Source of the DNA: Gamarada debralockiae
Lineage: Eukaryota > Ascomycota > Leotiomycetes > Helotiales > Hyphodiscaceae
Direction: 5' to 3'
Assembly (NCBI GenBank): GCA_002803225.1
Contig: NXFV01001959.1
Span: 186,001-250,000 of the forward strand
Length of the DNA: 64,000 nt
Part shown: piece after piece, positions 1 to 10,197 of the stretch
Position numbering within the stretch: the first letter of the stretch is position 1
Layout of the letters: the number at the start of each line of letters is the position of its first letter
Notes under the pieces: generated by a model
Seen by the model: only the letters and a program-made list of their open reading frames with translations
Databases searched by the model: none
Told to the model about the DNA's origin: nothing
Made by a program: the position numbers and the translations under genes

Positions 1-1511
1 CTTATCCTCAAGCATCTTCAAGTATTCCTCCGTGATCCACGAAAACCACGCCATGACAACAGACAATTTACTAACCTCCGGATGAAATTGGAGCATGCTG
101 AACGTCCGTTTCAAGCTCTTCAACGTAGCATCTAAAGTCGCTTTGTGCTGAACGCTTAAGTTGCAGTCGTAGTTGTTCCATGCGGATGGCAGCAAGCTGA
201 GTTCCCGCTCCTCAATCTCGTTCAATGGATCGGGGCGATTGGGATCCAGCCCTACCCAGGGGTGGAAGAGGGGTCCTAGTGGTCCGTTCCGAAGTTCGAG
301 CAATAGACTTTGAATGATACTATGTGCGCCTCGATGGAGTTTCACCCATTGCACGTTCTCGCCATCAACAACGCCAGGGGATTTCGGGATGAAGAAGAGG
401 GCGGATGGCTTTGCCTTGTCTTGGGCGGCCCAGCTGTGCGTGAAGACCAATGTCGAGAAGGCAAAACATGCATGACAATTAGCGGCCGTCAGATTGGCGA
501 TCTCCGGTTGGAAGAGGGAGAGTGCTGTAGCGAGATGGGTGGAGGATGCGTGGATGTATTTTGCTCTCTCTGCTGGGTTGCTTGACATAAGAGATAGATG
601 GAGGGCGGAGATAGAGAGAATCTCATGCATGAGGCATTTGTGACTAAGTGCTAGTTGGACGACGGTGACTTTGAAGAGCTCAATGCAGGCCGGGAAGTCG
701 ACATACGTGGCACAACTTTTCGTCGTCCAGGAATGGAGGAGTTCTAGGTCGAGGATGGTGAATTGCGCGGGGAGGGCCGAGAGGGGGGATGGTGATAGGG
801 GTTCTGATGATCCGGGAGTTGTTGGTACGGAGGATAGCATGGACGATATTGTTGGTGGCCCTCTTTTGGAGGGAAATGTGAGAGGGGTGGTTTGAAGGAA
901 CGAGCATGTTTGCCCGTGAGCTGCGCATTTTTTGCAGATCGGTTTCGTCTCGTCGCACTTCAGGTTGGTCAGCAGATATCCAGGTCGAGAGATATTTAAA
1001 GTATAAGAGAAAAGGATAATGCAGGTATATGAGAGGTGAGCCTTTGTGTCCCCTCCAACGATCAACGATCAGAGAGGAACATGTTAGCCAACCGCGATGT
1101 CCTCAAATTTGATCCATTTGAAGCGGGAAAAGGGAACAAGAGAGGGGCTTTCCCAAAAGAATTCCTTGAATTTTAGAGTCGTTTCTCTGGATTGAACGAT
1201 TGATCCAGATTTCTGTGGTAGGACGCGGTTTCCAGCCTCAAAGCAAACCTTCCCATCAAGACATACGCTCAACGTCACTTGACCAGCTTGGCCGTTGGGA
1301 AGAAAATTCTGAACGCCAACTCCGGTCCCAATGACCCATCTCATGGAGTTGAAACGAACCGATTCGAAGACGGATACAACAATGTATGTAGCAAACACGG
1401 GGAAGAAATCAAGATCTGTCATACCTTAACCTTCCTCAACTTGCACTGGGCACATCCTAGCCTGCTTTTGTTATGCGGACGACGCGGTTTGATTGCTTTC
1501 GGATCCTTCAT
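1..1511 (-). CDS. Zn2Cys6 transcription factor, Upc2-like (3' end outside window)
   Basis: A fungal binuclear zinc cluster regulator, expected to act in the nucleus. The six-cysteine cluster is complete once one intron is removed: CAQCKLRKVK lies in the first exon (start ATG 1511-1509, exon end 1425) and CDETKPICKKC...QTC begins the second exon at 957. The intron (958-1424, 467 bp) is unusually long and falls exactly before the third zinc cysteine. The downstream part reads as the usual alpha-helical regulatory region and continues off the left edge, so the protein is partial. The cysteine spacing and the CAQCKLRKVKCDE wording resemble the Upc2 / sterol-uptake-control-like group, but many fungal paralogues of that group have unrelated targets. 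An in-frame upstream ATG at 1829 exists; I prefer 1511 because the cluster normally sits close to the N terminus. It diverges from an RTA1-like gene. Confidence 0.85.
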
Positions 1512-2062
1512 CGTGTCAACGTCCTTTATGGGTCGAGGCTGAAAGTGTAAAAAATGCACGTCGTCCTCGAATATCGAATGAGAGGTCGCTCTGTCCGAGC
1601 GTGAACGATGGGGAGCCTCATCTCCTTTTGAGGGGTTGCGGGTAAAGTGGAGACGAGGACGAGGCGCAGCTAGGGGCACCCTCGTACCCACCCACCTCTC
1701 ATTGGCCGGGATAAAGCGGCATGAGGTTGAGCTCAGACCACCCCCATATTCAAGATCGCTATTTCCATTTCCCAAGAAGGCAATCGCGATGGCCGCAAAA
1801 GGAAATACCACGCGCGGCTGAACATCCAAATCACCTCTTCTTCACCACACTCTCTAGCTTCAAATCTCTGTCGACTTCATCAACGACTTTCTTTCTTGCC
1901 CTTTGGTACTGCGATCAGATCCTGTCATTTTCAATCTTCAATCCCTCCAACGGTGTGAACAATCCACATTGTCATTATCTCGAGGCTTCGACGCGTTTTC
2001 GTTCCGTCAAAACCTTCCACATTCCAGTCCAGCAGTCCAGGGACCTCAAGTTCTACTTCACC
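1512..2062. promoter_or_regulatory. Shared divergent promoter, zinc-cluster TF / RTA1-like gene
   Basis: This 551-bp stretch separates two divergently transcribed genes, so it should hold both promoters and 5' leaders. No coding region is convincing. The part from about 1830 is pyrimidine-rich (TCTTC and CTTC runs), as expected for a fungal 5' UTR leading to the ATG at 2063. No specific factor site is claimed. Confidence 0.5.
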
Positions 2063-3339
2063 ATGGCTCAGTCAGCAGCACACCATCCAGATATGAACGA
2101 TCCAAACGCCTTCGTTCTCTACAGGTTTGCTATCTTTCCAGGTTCACTCACTGTCTGATTAATCCCGCTTCCAGATACCACCCCTCACTCCCCGCAGCCA
2201 CTGTCTTCATTGTCTTCTTCGCGATCACCACAGCCTTGCACATCTTCCAAGCTGCAAAATATCGAAGCAAATTCTTCATTCCATTTATTGTTGGGTGTTT
2301 CTGTAAGTACAAATGCCGCCTTAATTTGGATGCAAGATATCAATTGTACTGTTTTGTGAGTGATGAAAGCTTTGGACCGCTAGCGGCTGTTCGGCGATAT
2401 CCTCGAGTTCCATTGCTGATACAGAGTGAGCCCTTGGGGTTTGCTTGCGGGGCTTTGCTGAAGGTTATTTGCTGAAATTGGAAAGAACGATTGATATCCT
2501 ATATCTCAGTTAATTCTGTATCAAGTCCAACAAGCTCACGTTACTAATACTCCCAATAGTTGAATGCGGCGGATACGTTGGTCGTGCTTTGGCTCACAAC
2601 AATCAGTACAACCTCAATATCTACCTCGTGCAAATCCTCCTTCTCCTTGTGGCGCCCGCTCTGTTTGCAGCAAGTATCTATATGGTCCTCGGTCGTTTGA
2701 TTCTCCTCACGAATGGAGAGGCATTCGCTCCAATCCGAGCAAAATGGCTCACCAAGATCTTTGTGTGCGGTGACATTCTTTCATTTCTTGTGCAATCAGG
2801 AGGTATGCTGAATCACTCAAATTTTTTGAACGTCTTACTAATGACCAACTTCAACAGGAGGCGGATTAATGGCCAACATCAAAACCATGACTTTCGGCAA
2901 GCATTTAGTGGTCATGGGCCTACTCCTGCAAATAATTTTCTTCGGAATCTTCATTATAACCGGCGGTATCTTTCATTTCCGTATCGCACGCTGTCCAACA
3001 CCAGCTTCCGTTTCCAGCAATTGGAAGTCATGCATGTACACACTGTATGCTGCTAGTGTATTCATCTTGATCCGATCCGTGTTTCGCGTCATCGAATTCA
3101 GTGGCGGCAATGATGGAGTGCTATTGAGAAATGAGGTGTTCTTATACATCTTCGATGCGTTATTGATGTTGGGCGTAGTGATGGCGTTTAATGCGGTACA
3201 TCCCGGCAGGGTTATTGGTAGGAAGGCCACGAGCAGCTCAATTCGAATGGCTGAGCGGAATGGTTTTGAGGAGCATATGAATTTTGAGCGGAAGTCTGGC
3301 ACTGACTCCACCGAGACGTTCAATGGAGGTATAATCTGA
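2063..3339 (+). CDS. RTA1-like multi-pass membrane protein
   Basis: A member of the fungal RTA1 / lipid-translocating exporter family: seven-helix membrane proteins linked in yeast to resistance to aminosterols and to sphingoid base handling; the true substrate here is unknown. Four exons (2063-2124, 2175-2302, 2560-2802, about 2858-3339) give about 304 residues, the usual family size. Visible family features are FVLYRYHPSLPAA at the N terminus, ECGGYVGRA, the APALFAASIYM helix, and GGLMA followed by helices ending in VFRVIEF. The third intron has a perfect TACTAAT-like branch site (2541-2550). The exon 4 acceptor may be CAG (2857) or GAG three bases later; both keep frame, differing by one glycine. 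The hydrophilic tail after about residue 260 is typical. It shares a promoter region with the zinc cluster regulator. Confidence 0.88.
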
Positions 3340-3543
3340 GTACTGCACTACGTTGGAATGTTTAGTGGCGGGGATTTGACATAAATACATAGGAGTTTCG
3401 GGCGCCGCGGAAGGGGTTTTATGATATTTTGCTTTGCTAAGATTTGTTACTCTCTGTATGACACTGGGATTGCAGGATGGATCAACCGTATCATGGTAAT
3501 TACGCTAGCTGTCAACTATTTTCACATTTGGCACTTGCAGTCT

Positions 3544-4725
3544 TCATACCTGACCATTTGCGAACAGTGTCCTCCCACCATCTATCGCAATCAACCTTCC
3601 ATCCACATACGCACCAGCTTTGCTAACAAGAAACAGCACTACACCAGCCATATCATCCAATCCACCTGCTCTCTTAGCTGGAACCTTCTCGACCAGATTC
3701 CCAAAGATATCTGCGCCGGCACCAGTGCCCATAGGGTTCATATTACTCGGCACAACTGTACTTCGTCAGCTTCTTTCCACGCACAACCAATCAAGTTTCA
3801 CCCCTACAATCCCAAATGGGGATCTCAAAAATTGGAAGACGAGAGGAAGAGGGGAATTCACAACCCGGATTAATTCCGACAACCCTAACATACCACCTCG
3901 CGAACTTCGCCGCCATCAGTGCAACCAAATGATCCGTCGCCGCCTTCGTCGTCGCATAGCTCATCATATCTACATTCGTCGCATTATGTAGACTCGCTAT
4001 CGAACTGTTCGGCAATTCATCAGTATCAACCACTGGTCAGTACCACTCCGCTATGACTGGGGATGTGAACCTCGTCACAACCACAACTCCACACCCATTC
4101 TCCCTCCCTTTCGTTCCATCCTGAAAGACGCGTTCTCCTGCTGCGGAAAGAAGGTCAAGGAGGGAGACGGAGAGGAAGTAATGCGCCATAGTATTCACCT
4201 GGAAGGATGACAGCCAATCTGAATAGGATGAGGAGAGGAGGGATACTTGGAGTTCGGGGAGAGAGGCGGTGAGGGGGTTGCAGGGGATGGATGGATCGCG
4301 ACGGATCCCGGCGTTGGAGATTAGGATGTCGAGGTGTGTTTCGTGCTGTCGGATGAAGATGGAGATGGATTTGATTCCGAGTTCGGATTTGAGGTCGCAG
4401 GGGAAGCTGGATGGGTTGTGGTCAACTCAGGGACATTGAGGGCAAGATTGGGAATATACCCGACCGCTGATCCCCCTGATTCTTGACCTAACTCGTTCAA
4501 AGATGCCTCAACTTCTGAGATGGGATCGGATTCGAGGCCACAAACGTAGACTTTGGCACCGTTGGTCACGAGACCCTGGACTTTTGTTAATATGGGTAGT
4601 TTGAGAGGTTGGGCAGGTTCGAGAAATGCCTTCGTTATCATAAGACCTATTCCACTCGTTCCTCCTGTGACTAACGCCACTCTTCCCCTGACTGAGAATA
4701 GACAGTTAATATTTGTTGAAGCCAT
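3544..4725 (-). CDS. Short-chain dehydrogenase/reductase (RhlG-like)
   Basis: An NAD(P)-dependent oxidoreductase of the SDR superfamily. The cofactor glycine motif TGGTSGIG lies at about residue 20, the NAG motif appears as LISNAGIRRDP, and the catalytic tyrosine and lysine are in SYATTK. The C-terminal end IDGGRTL is typical of classical SDRs. Five exons (4725-4630, 4575-4460, 4406-4071, 4004-3865, 3755-3544) sum to exactly 300 codons (299 residues). The first intron would have to be GC-AG; reading through it would add 18 in-frame residues. The wording resembles fungal proteins named after the rhamnolipid 3-oxoacyl reductase, but substrate cannot be deduced. It diverges from the SnoaL-like gene across a 553-bp spacer, so the two could be co-regulated. 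Confidence 0.85.
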
Positions 4726-5278
4726 GGTTGACGGAAGTTAAAAAGGGGGAGGAAGAAGGATCCCGCCTTCTCGTAAACCAAAGGGGAAGCTGGGATTTGA
4801 GTTGGAACGGACACAAATTTGGAATCAGAATGAAAGATAATTTTATCAATTACTTATTTGTCCTGGAGCAGCATAATTGAAATTGGATTAATATTGAGGT
4901 GGGCTTACCAAAATTCAATAGTGGGGCAAAAATCATCCATCCAAGGCGGGGTAAATCGACAGCAAGCGTCCGACATTTGGGTAAAAAATGCATGAGCGGA
5001 CGCTATACAAAGATTAGAGAGCTTTCTGTACGACATAAACAATACTTTATTTAAGGCCAAGCAAAATCTCGGAGGGTGGGATCCCAGGCAGTCAGCAAAG
5101 CGAAAGGGTGATGTGGGATTGGACGAAGATTACGAAGGCCCTGGCTCGATTGTCTTGTTTGGTACTGTACAACTGAGAGAGGTTTTGAGAGCATAAATAC
5201 CACAGTTCCTCACCAGTTCGAAACTAAAGAAAGAAACCAGAAGTGTCAACATTCTAACACAAGTCTATAATCTTCAAA
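4726..5278. promoter_or_regulatory. Divergent promoter, SDR / SnoaL-like gene
   Basis: Gene-free spacer between the SDR (leftward) and the SnoaL-like gene (rightward). A TATA-like CATAAATA lies at 5192-5199, about 80 bp before the rightward ATG, followed by an A/C-rich leader. The central part (4840-5060) is AT-rich without a long reading frame. Confidence 0.45.
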
Positions 5279-5814
5279 ATGTCTTTCACACTCACCCACT
5301 CCCACGTAAAGTCCCTCCTGGATCCCATCACCAAAGGCGACTGGTCACTCTTTGGCGGTGCCATCGACCCTCAAGTCCACTGGATCATTACGGATCCTGT
5401 TAATGACCCTGTAGCCTTGACTGGAACCTACGTATGTTTCTTCTCTTTCCTTTTACCATGTAAATCTTCTCTCAAAAGAATGTAGAATCTTCAAGAATGG
5501 ACCGAAAAAGTGCGGACGCCGCTCTCATCTCGTTTGCAAGGATTTCCGGACATGAAAATCGACTCTTTGGACGTCGTGGGCCAGAAGGCTATTATTGAGA
5601 CCACCGGTTCTGCAACCCAAAAGAATGGTAAGCCATATCATAATAGGTACGTTTTATGCTGCAAAGAGTCATGAGGCAAGGCTGATCCAAGATATACTGT
5701 AGGTATTGTTGGATCATGATATTCTCGGAGGAGACGGGGAAGATTGTTGCTATTAGAGAGTATCTGAATTCGGCTTTGGTGAAGGAGGTCATGGGGACAA
5801 ATGAGGGTGTTTAA
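5279..5814 (+). CDS. SnoaL-like / NTF2-fold protein
   Basis: A small protein of the SnoaL-like (NTF2 superfamily) fold, a cone-shaped domain used by ketosteroid isomerases, polyketide cyclases and many proteins of unknown role. Exons 5279-5431, 5486-5646 and 5703-5814 give 141 residues. The family pattern is clear: N-terminal helix with DPITKGDW, then VHWIITDP, LQEWTEKVRTPL, and the C-terminal strands NGKPYHNRYCWIMIFSEETG followed by KIVAIREYLNSALVKEV. The second donor is AG|GTACGT at 5647, not the nearer GTAAGC, because only that choice keeps the YCWIMIF frame. Such proteins often sit beside SDR genes in fungal metabolism clusters; here the divergent partner is an SDR, but no synthase gene is near, so a cluster role is only a possibility. 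Confidence 0.85.
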
Positions 5815-6012
5815 GAAGATGGGTTTGATTAATTCGCAACTTGGTAGAGACCTGAAGTAGAGAAAGGAAAGAAAGGGGTTCAGGGAGGCAAGCGGATCTC
5901 GGCAAGCTTATCGCCTATCAAAATCTACAGGGTTGTCAATATCCTCCACTTCGTTCTTTGTTCAAAATTCAACACTGTCACTATCAACAATTTCTCGCCG
6001 TTGTCCTTCTAT

Positions 6013-7757
6013 ATGCCCGGACCAAGGACTTCAGTACCTTTTACATGCGCTCGCTGTCTGCGAGCTATACAGCGACATCATGCAGTGCCAATTGCGTCGA
6101 GACCGGCGTCGCGGAGCTTCTCAAAGCTTTCGCCACTTCGTAGCTCCCAAAGCTCAACCAAGGTAGAAAAGAAGGAGGATCAAGAATCTATCGAATCCAA
6201 AATTCTGGAAGTAAAATCCGGGAGCTCCCAACACGATGAGAAAGAACAAGGAGCGATGTCGAGACGTCTTGCAGAGGCAACCGAAGATGCTATCCTGGAA
6301 GGCGGGCGAGCAGGCAGGAAAGTAGTGGAGGAAGCTGGATTCTCTGAGGAACTGAAACAGAAGCTTTTGGAGAAAGTCCAAGCACACAAGTTCCGATCTG
6401 AGAACGCGACAGCCTTCGCAGAAGCTGGAATGACTTCGAACGTTGGTAGGGGTTCACGAGAAATTGCCACAGGACAAGCTTGGACTGGCACGGAAGCTAC
6501 CGAGGATACGATTCTGCGAATGCTTGATGATGCACGCAAATCCCTGGAACCAGGCCTGCGAGGGCCAGCGAAGATTCCGAGTCCGATTATTGATTTGAGG
6601 TTGAAGAGAGAACCGAAACAACGGCCTGGCGAGCGGTTGGCGAATGCGAGGGATAAAACGTCCATATATGCTATTTCAAAGGATACTCAGATGTCGGAGA
6701 AGGAGAGAGAGGACATGAGGAAGGAGTTGAAGGAGAGATTTACGCCTGGCGCCAGGGCAATGCCGAATTCGATAAGGGGATTGGCTGCTTTGGCTAATGA
6801 GAGGATTGAAGATGCTATAGCTAGAGGGCAGTTCAAGGTGTGTTTAACATGAGAAAACTCCGACTTTTATTCTAATCGTATTTCCAGAACATCCCTCGAG
6901 GTAAAGCCATCGAAAGAGATGCTCGAGCCGATAATCCCTTCGTCAACACCACCGAATATATTATGAACAAGATGATACAACGCCAGGAAATTGTTCCTCC
7001 ATGGATTGAGAAACAACAGGAGCTTGTCAAAGCCGCGAATGTTTTTCGAGCAAGACTACGAAATGATTGGAAACGACACGCTGCGAGGATGATTGCGAGT
7101 CGAGGTGGAAGCCTGCAAGATCAGATGAAAACCGCGGCCAGATATGCAGAAGCTGAGAGGGTCCACAATCCGAAGAAGCGTGCTGTAGAGCAGATCTCTG
7201 TTCCTACAAATGCAACAAGTGATCCTGTCATGGTCACGATTACTCAGGAGGCACCTTCAGACGCACAAGGCAGTGATTCTCCTCTAATTCAGGTTTCATT
7301 AGAGACAAAAGATGCGGAGATGACAATTTTGGAGGCGGCAAATCCACCAGAACCCCCCGAAATCCCTCCATCATCACCATCAACTCCTCTCCCCGCACCA
7401 TTCCGCATCCCATCATGGGAAGCAGCCGAGCTGTCATACCTCCAACTCGCCATCACCAATCTCAACAATCTCACCAGATCCTACAACCTCATGGCACCTG
7501 ATCTCGCCAAGAAGCCATATTTCTCCCTTGAGCGTGAACTCAAATCATGCTATGCAGATGTTGCTCCCCAATTGGCAGAAGCTATCAAAGATAGGGCAGC
7601 TAGACCTGCAAAGCAGTTGGTGGAGAAGATTGGTCATAGACCTGGTAGTGTTCTAGAAAGGTTCTCTGCAGATAAAGCGGCCGTTTACGATTCTAAGAAA
7701 CCTTTGTACGGATTCAAGGAATTTTGGAATGATTTGTTTGCGGAGAAGAGGTCTTGA
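6013..7757 (+). CDS. DnaJC28-like protein with DUF1992 domain, probably mitochondrial
   Basis: A 564-residue protein carrying the conserved DnaJ-homologue-subfamily-C-member-28 domain (DUF1992). The domain spans the intron: LANERIEDAIARGQFK ends exon 1 (6837) and NIPRGKAIERDARADNPFV starts exon 2 (6888), continuing through YIMNKMIQRQEIVPPWIE. There is no J domain, as is usual for fungal members. The N terminus is rich in R and S with few acidic residues (MPGPRTSVPF, then RPASRSFSKL), which fits a mitochondrial presequence, but this is prediction only. The frame is open from 6001, but its first codon there is TTG; the first ATG is 6013. The middle part is charged and probably disordered. The molecular function of the family in fungi is not established. 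Confidence 0.85.
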
Positions 7758-8099
7758 ACTTGCCGTGGTATTAGGAAATAATCGTTCATTCACGCTCAGC
7801 GATTGAGATCCAATTGCTCAGTATGACTGAACAATTCGCAGCATCGCCGGATAGATGCCCTGGGATGTCATCATTCACTGTATCTGAAGGATTGAAATCT
7901 GCTCGTGATCCATGAGTGAGCAATTGTTTAGTACACTTGAAATATTTGGACCGGTCCATGCCCTCTATAGATCTTGGCCAAGAACGGAAGTCGCGATCGA
8001 TGGTGCGTTGCCCTGGTGAGAGAAGGTAGCCCAGCAATCATTTTTCAGTGCCCATCCCATCATCCTCAAAAGAGTTCATCCCATCTGAACAAATCAACA
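7758..8099. other. Intergenic spacer
   Basis: Spacer of 342 bp holding the 3' end of the DUF1992 gene and the promoter of the next gene. No reading frame here has coding character. Nothing else is seen. Confidence 0.5.
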
Positions 8100-8978
8100 A
8101 TGGCGGCGGATCGACCAAGGGGGGAACCCAAGACGCCGAGCCGGTTCGACGAGCAATTCTTCTCTGGCCCGGGATCAGGAGGAAAGACAAAGAAGGCAAC
8201 TGCGCCAAATTCCCAACCAAATCTTTCAGATGGCATGAGTGATTCACCTTCTACGAATCAGCGTCACATCAAGCATTGGATGAATGGGGTGTCACATGGA
8301 ACACCTCCTCCCTCAGGTTCCCAGACACCGAACTCTCGTCCGAATGCTTCACCTAGCGTGAAAGGTTTAAAAGCCATCAACCACCCACGACACATTCGTC
8401 CTGCCGAGTTAGTCCACGACTATCCCAGAGACAGCTCGCCCAGCCAATCTTCTTATCTATCATCTCCAATTCTTCCTAAATTCGAACCTGAGGAGATTCC
8501 ACACGAGTATCATCTCCCGTTCCAGAGAGAGGACACTCCGGACGATGACATGGGCAGTTGTTTGACGCGTGTGAACTACGACAACTGCAAGTCCTATGAT
8601 GACATCGAGCAGGACATCATGAATTGGGGCATAAGGGTTTCTGTGGACCAAGGACGACAGGTGCTCCAGATTTTAGATGGAATCGCTGAGTTGGAGTGGC
8701 AGTTTGCGGATTTTGGGAAGGATATAGGCTGTTTTGTGGGTGGTGAATCGTTCAAATTCGGCCAGCGATGCACGCCGGATATGGATCGAAGGGCACGGAC
8801 TACTCTGATGACGCTGGAGAATGAGGAGACGGATGTGCAATATGAATCGTTCAACGAAGATGAGCGATTCTTTTTTGGGCCTACGATTGGGCCTGTTCCC
8901 AACCCTCCCATGATGGAGGATAAAGAGTTAGATGGCCTTTTGGATTCGTTCTATGGAGATAAGCAATTGAATACGTAG
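8100..8978 (+). CDS. Hypothetical protein, disordered N half
   Basis: An intronless frame of 292 residues beginning at ATG 8100. I do not recognise a family. The first 150 residues are rich in S, P, N, G and T and look disordered. The second half is acidic and more ordered, with SYDDIEQDIMNWGIRVSVDQ, then GIAELEWQFADFGKDIG, and an acidic C-terminal tail ending YGDKQLNT. The frame is open 126 bases upstream of this ATG, but that part has poor start context and unlikely composition. It is codirectional with its neighbours. Codon use and the absence of stops argue for a real gene; no signal peptide or membrane segment is seen. Confidence 0.65.
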   Translation: MAADRPRGEPKTPSRFDEQFFSGPGSGGKTKKATAPNSQPNLSDGMSDSPSTNQRHIKHWMNGVSHGTPPPSGSQTPNSRPNASPSVKGLKAINHPRHIRPAELVHDYPRDSSPSQSSYLSSPILPKFEPEEIPHEYHLPFQREDTPDDDMGSCLTRVNYDNCKSYDDIEQDIMNWGIRVSVDQGRQVLQILDGIAELEWQFADFGKDIGCFVGGESFKFGQRCTPDMDRRARTTLMTLENEETDVQYESFNEDERFFFGPTIGPVPNPPMMEDKELDGLLDSFYGDKQLNT

Positions 8979-8992
8979 GCGGAATGCACTGG

Positions 8993-9140
8993 GATGAATC
9001 ATTCATTGGAAATCAGCGATTACAGAGTGCATTGGACGTTGGATTGCCGGATAGAATAATCATTCATTGAAAACCAGCGATTTGGTTAGACGGCTGAGTA
9101 CTTGGTATTGGACATTGGGTTGCTGTATCATAGACTCTCA
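8993..9140. repeat. Degenerate tandem duplication
   Basis: Two diverged copies lie head to tail just after the stop codon of the preceding gene. ATCATTCATTGGAAATCAGC (from 8998) is matched by ATCATTCATTGAAAACCAGC (from 9059), and GCATTGGACGTTGGATTGC is echoed by TATTGGACATTGGGTTGC further on. The first pair starts 61 bases apart, so the period is about 60-75 bp with indels. Confidence 0.55.
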
Positions 9141-10197
9141 ATACTCACATTCATTCAACGATCCATGTTACCCTCACGTGCAGAGACCCCCCTTTTCCTT
9201 TCCACCTCATGCATCCCCACTTTCCGCGAGCCAGAACCACGGTTCGGCAGAGGCGTTCATTAACTTCATCCAGTATCGCGCCGGGGAAAACGACCCGGAC
9301 CGTGACCCATGCTAGAGTGTGGCTTAAGGAAAGGATTCTGCATAATTTCAAGCCTCCACCAATCAGAGGTCTCAGCAACAATTGTGATAGGCCCCTATCC
9401 AGACCTCTTTCGTACTTTCGTCTCCGCTGTTGGGCGCGGATGGCCGTTAGGATTAAATTGAAGCCCGTGTTCCCGCACACAGCAGCAAAAATATGAGCGG
9501 ATGGTGCTCACACGAAGAACGTGTTGGAAAATACTTGCTCGGTTGGGCAAGTGTTGCATTGGATTGCTGACAGGAGTTGGGTTACAGGGCTGTATGCAAG
9601 TCTTTGGATGTGACGCGAGGGAAAGGTGAAGTTGTGAAAGGAGAAGGCCAAGCACAAGAGAGGTCTGAGCAACCACACCCTTCTAGCTACCCTTGAAGAA
9701 TCACCAACAGAAGAACTCTCACTTGTCACACAACTGCCGTGACTGGCTTTCTTCAATTGCCTGATCTTCTGTCTCAGCCACCAGCTGCATCTTCCCTCCT
9801 CGCAGAGTTTCCTCGCTCCCTTCTCCACCTGCTTTTCGATCCAAAGATCTCATCTTCAATTTCTGCGCATAAGGATCATTGCATGGGAAGGCTACACAAT
9901 GTGAAATCCGAACAACGAATCGAATACCACTTAATCGCTCACCAATCAGTCACTCATTCAATACTCAGTCTCTCCTTCAATTGACGACTTCGACACATAA
10001 TAGCGGTGGATCATTCAATCAATTCGATCTACTTCACCACCTGCCACTCACAAGGAACCTCTTGACGGCATCCCGCAATTCAACAGCGAAAATACAAGCA
10101 AGATCCCAGGCATTGCACGATTCTGCCGCCTCCACAAAAACAAGTACAACGCATACAAAACAAAAACGCTCTTTATTTAGACTAACGACGGAGAGTC
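9141..10197. other. Intergenic region upstream of the centrosomin-motif gene
   Basis: About 1.06 kb without a convincing gene. It contains a CACGTG hexamer at 9175-9180. From about 9740 the sequence becomes C/T/A-rich, as expected for a long 5' leader ending at the ATG at 10198. Frames of 80-140 codons on both strands are open but show no recognisable protein character. Confidence 0.45.
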
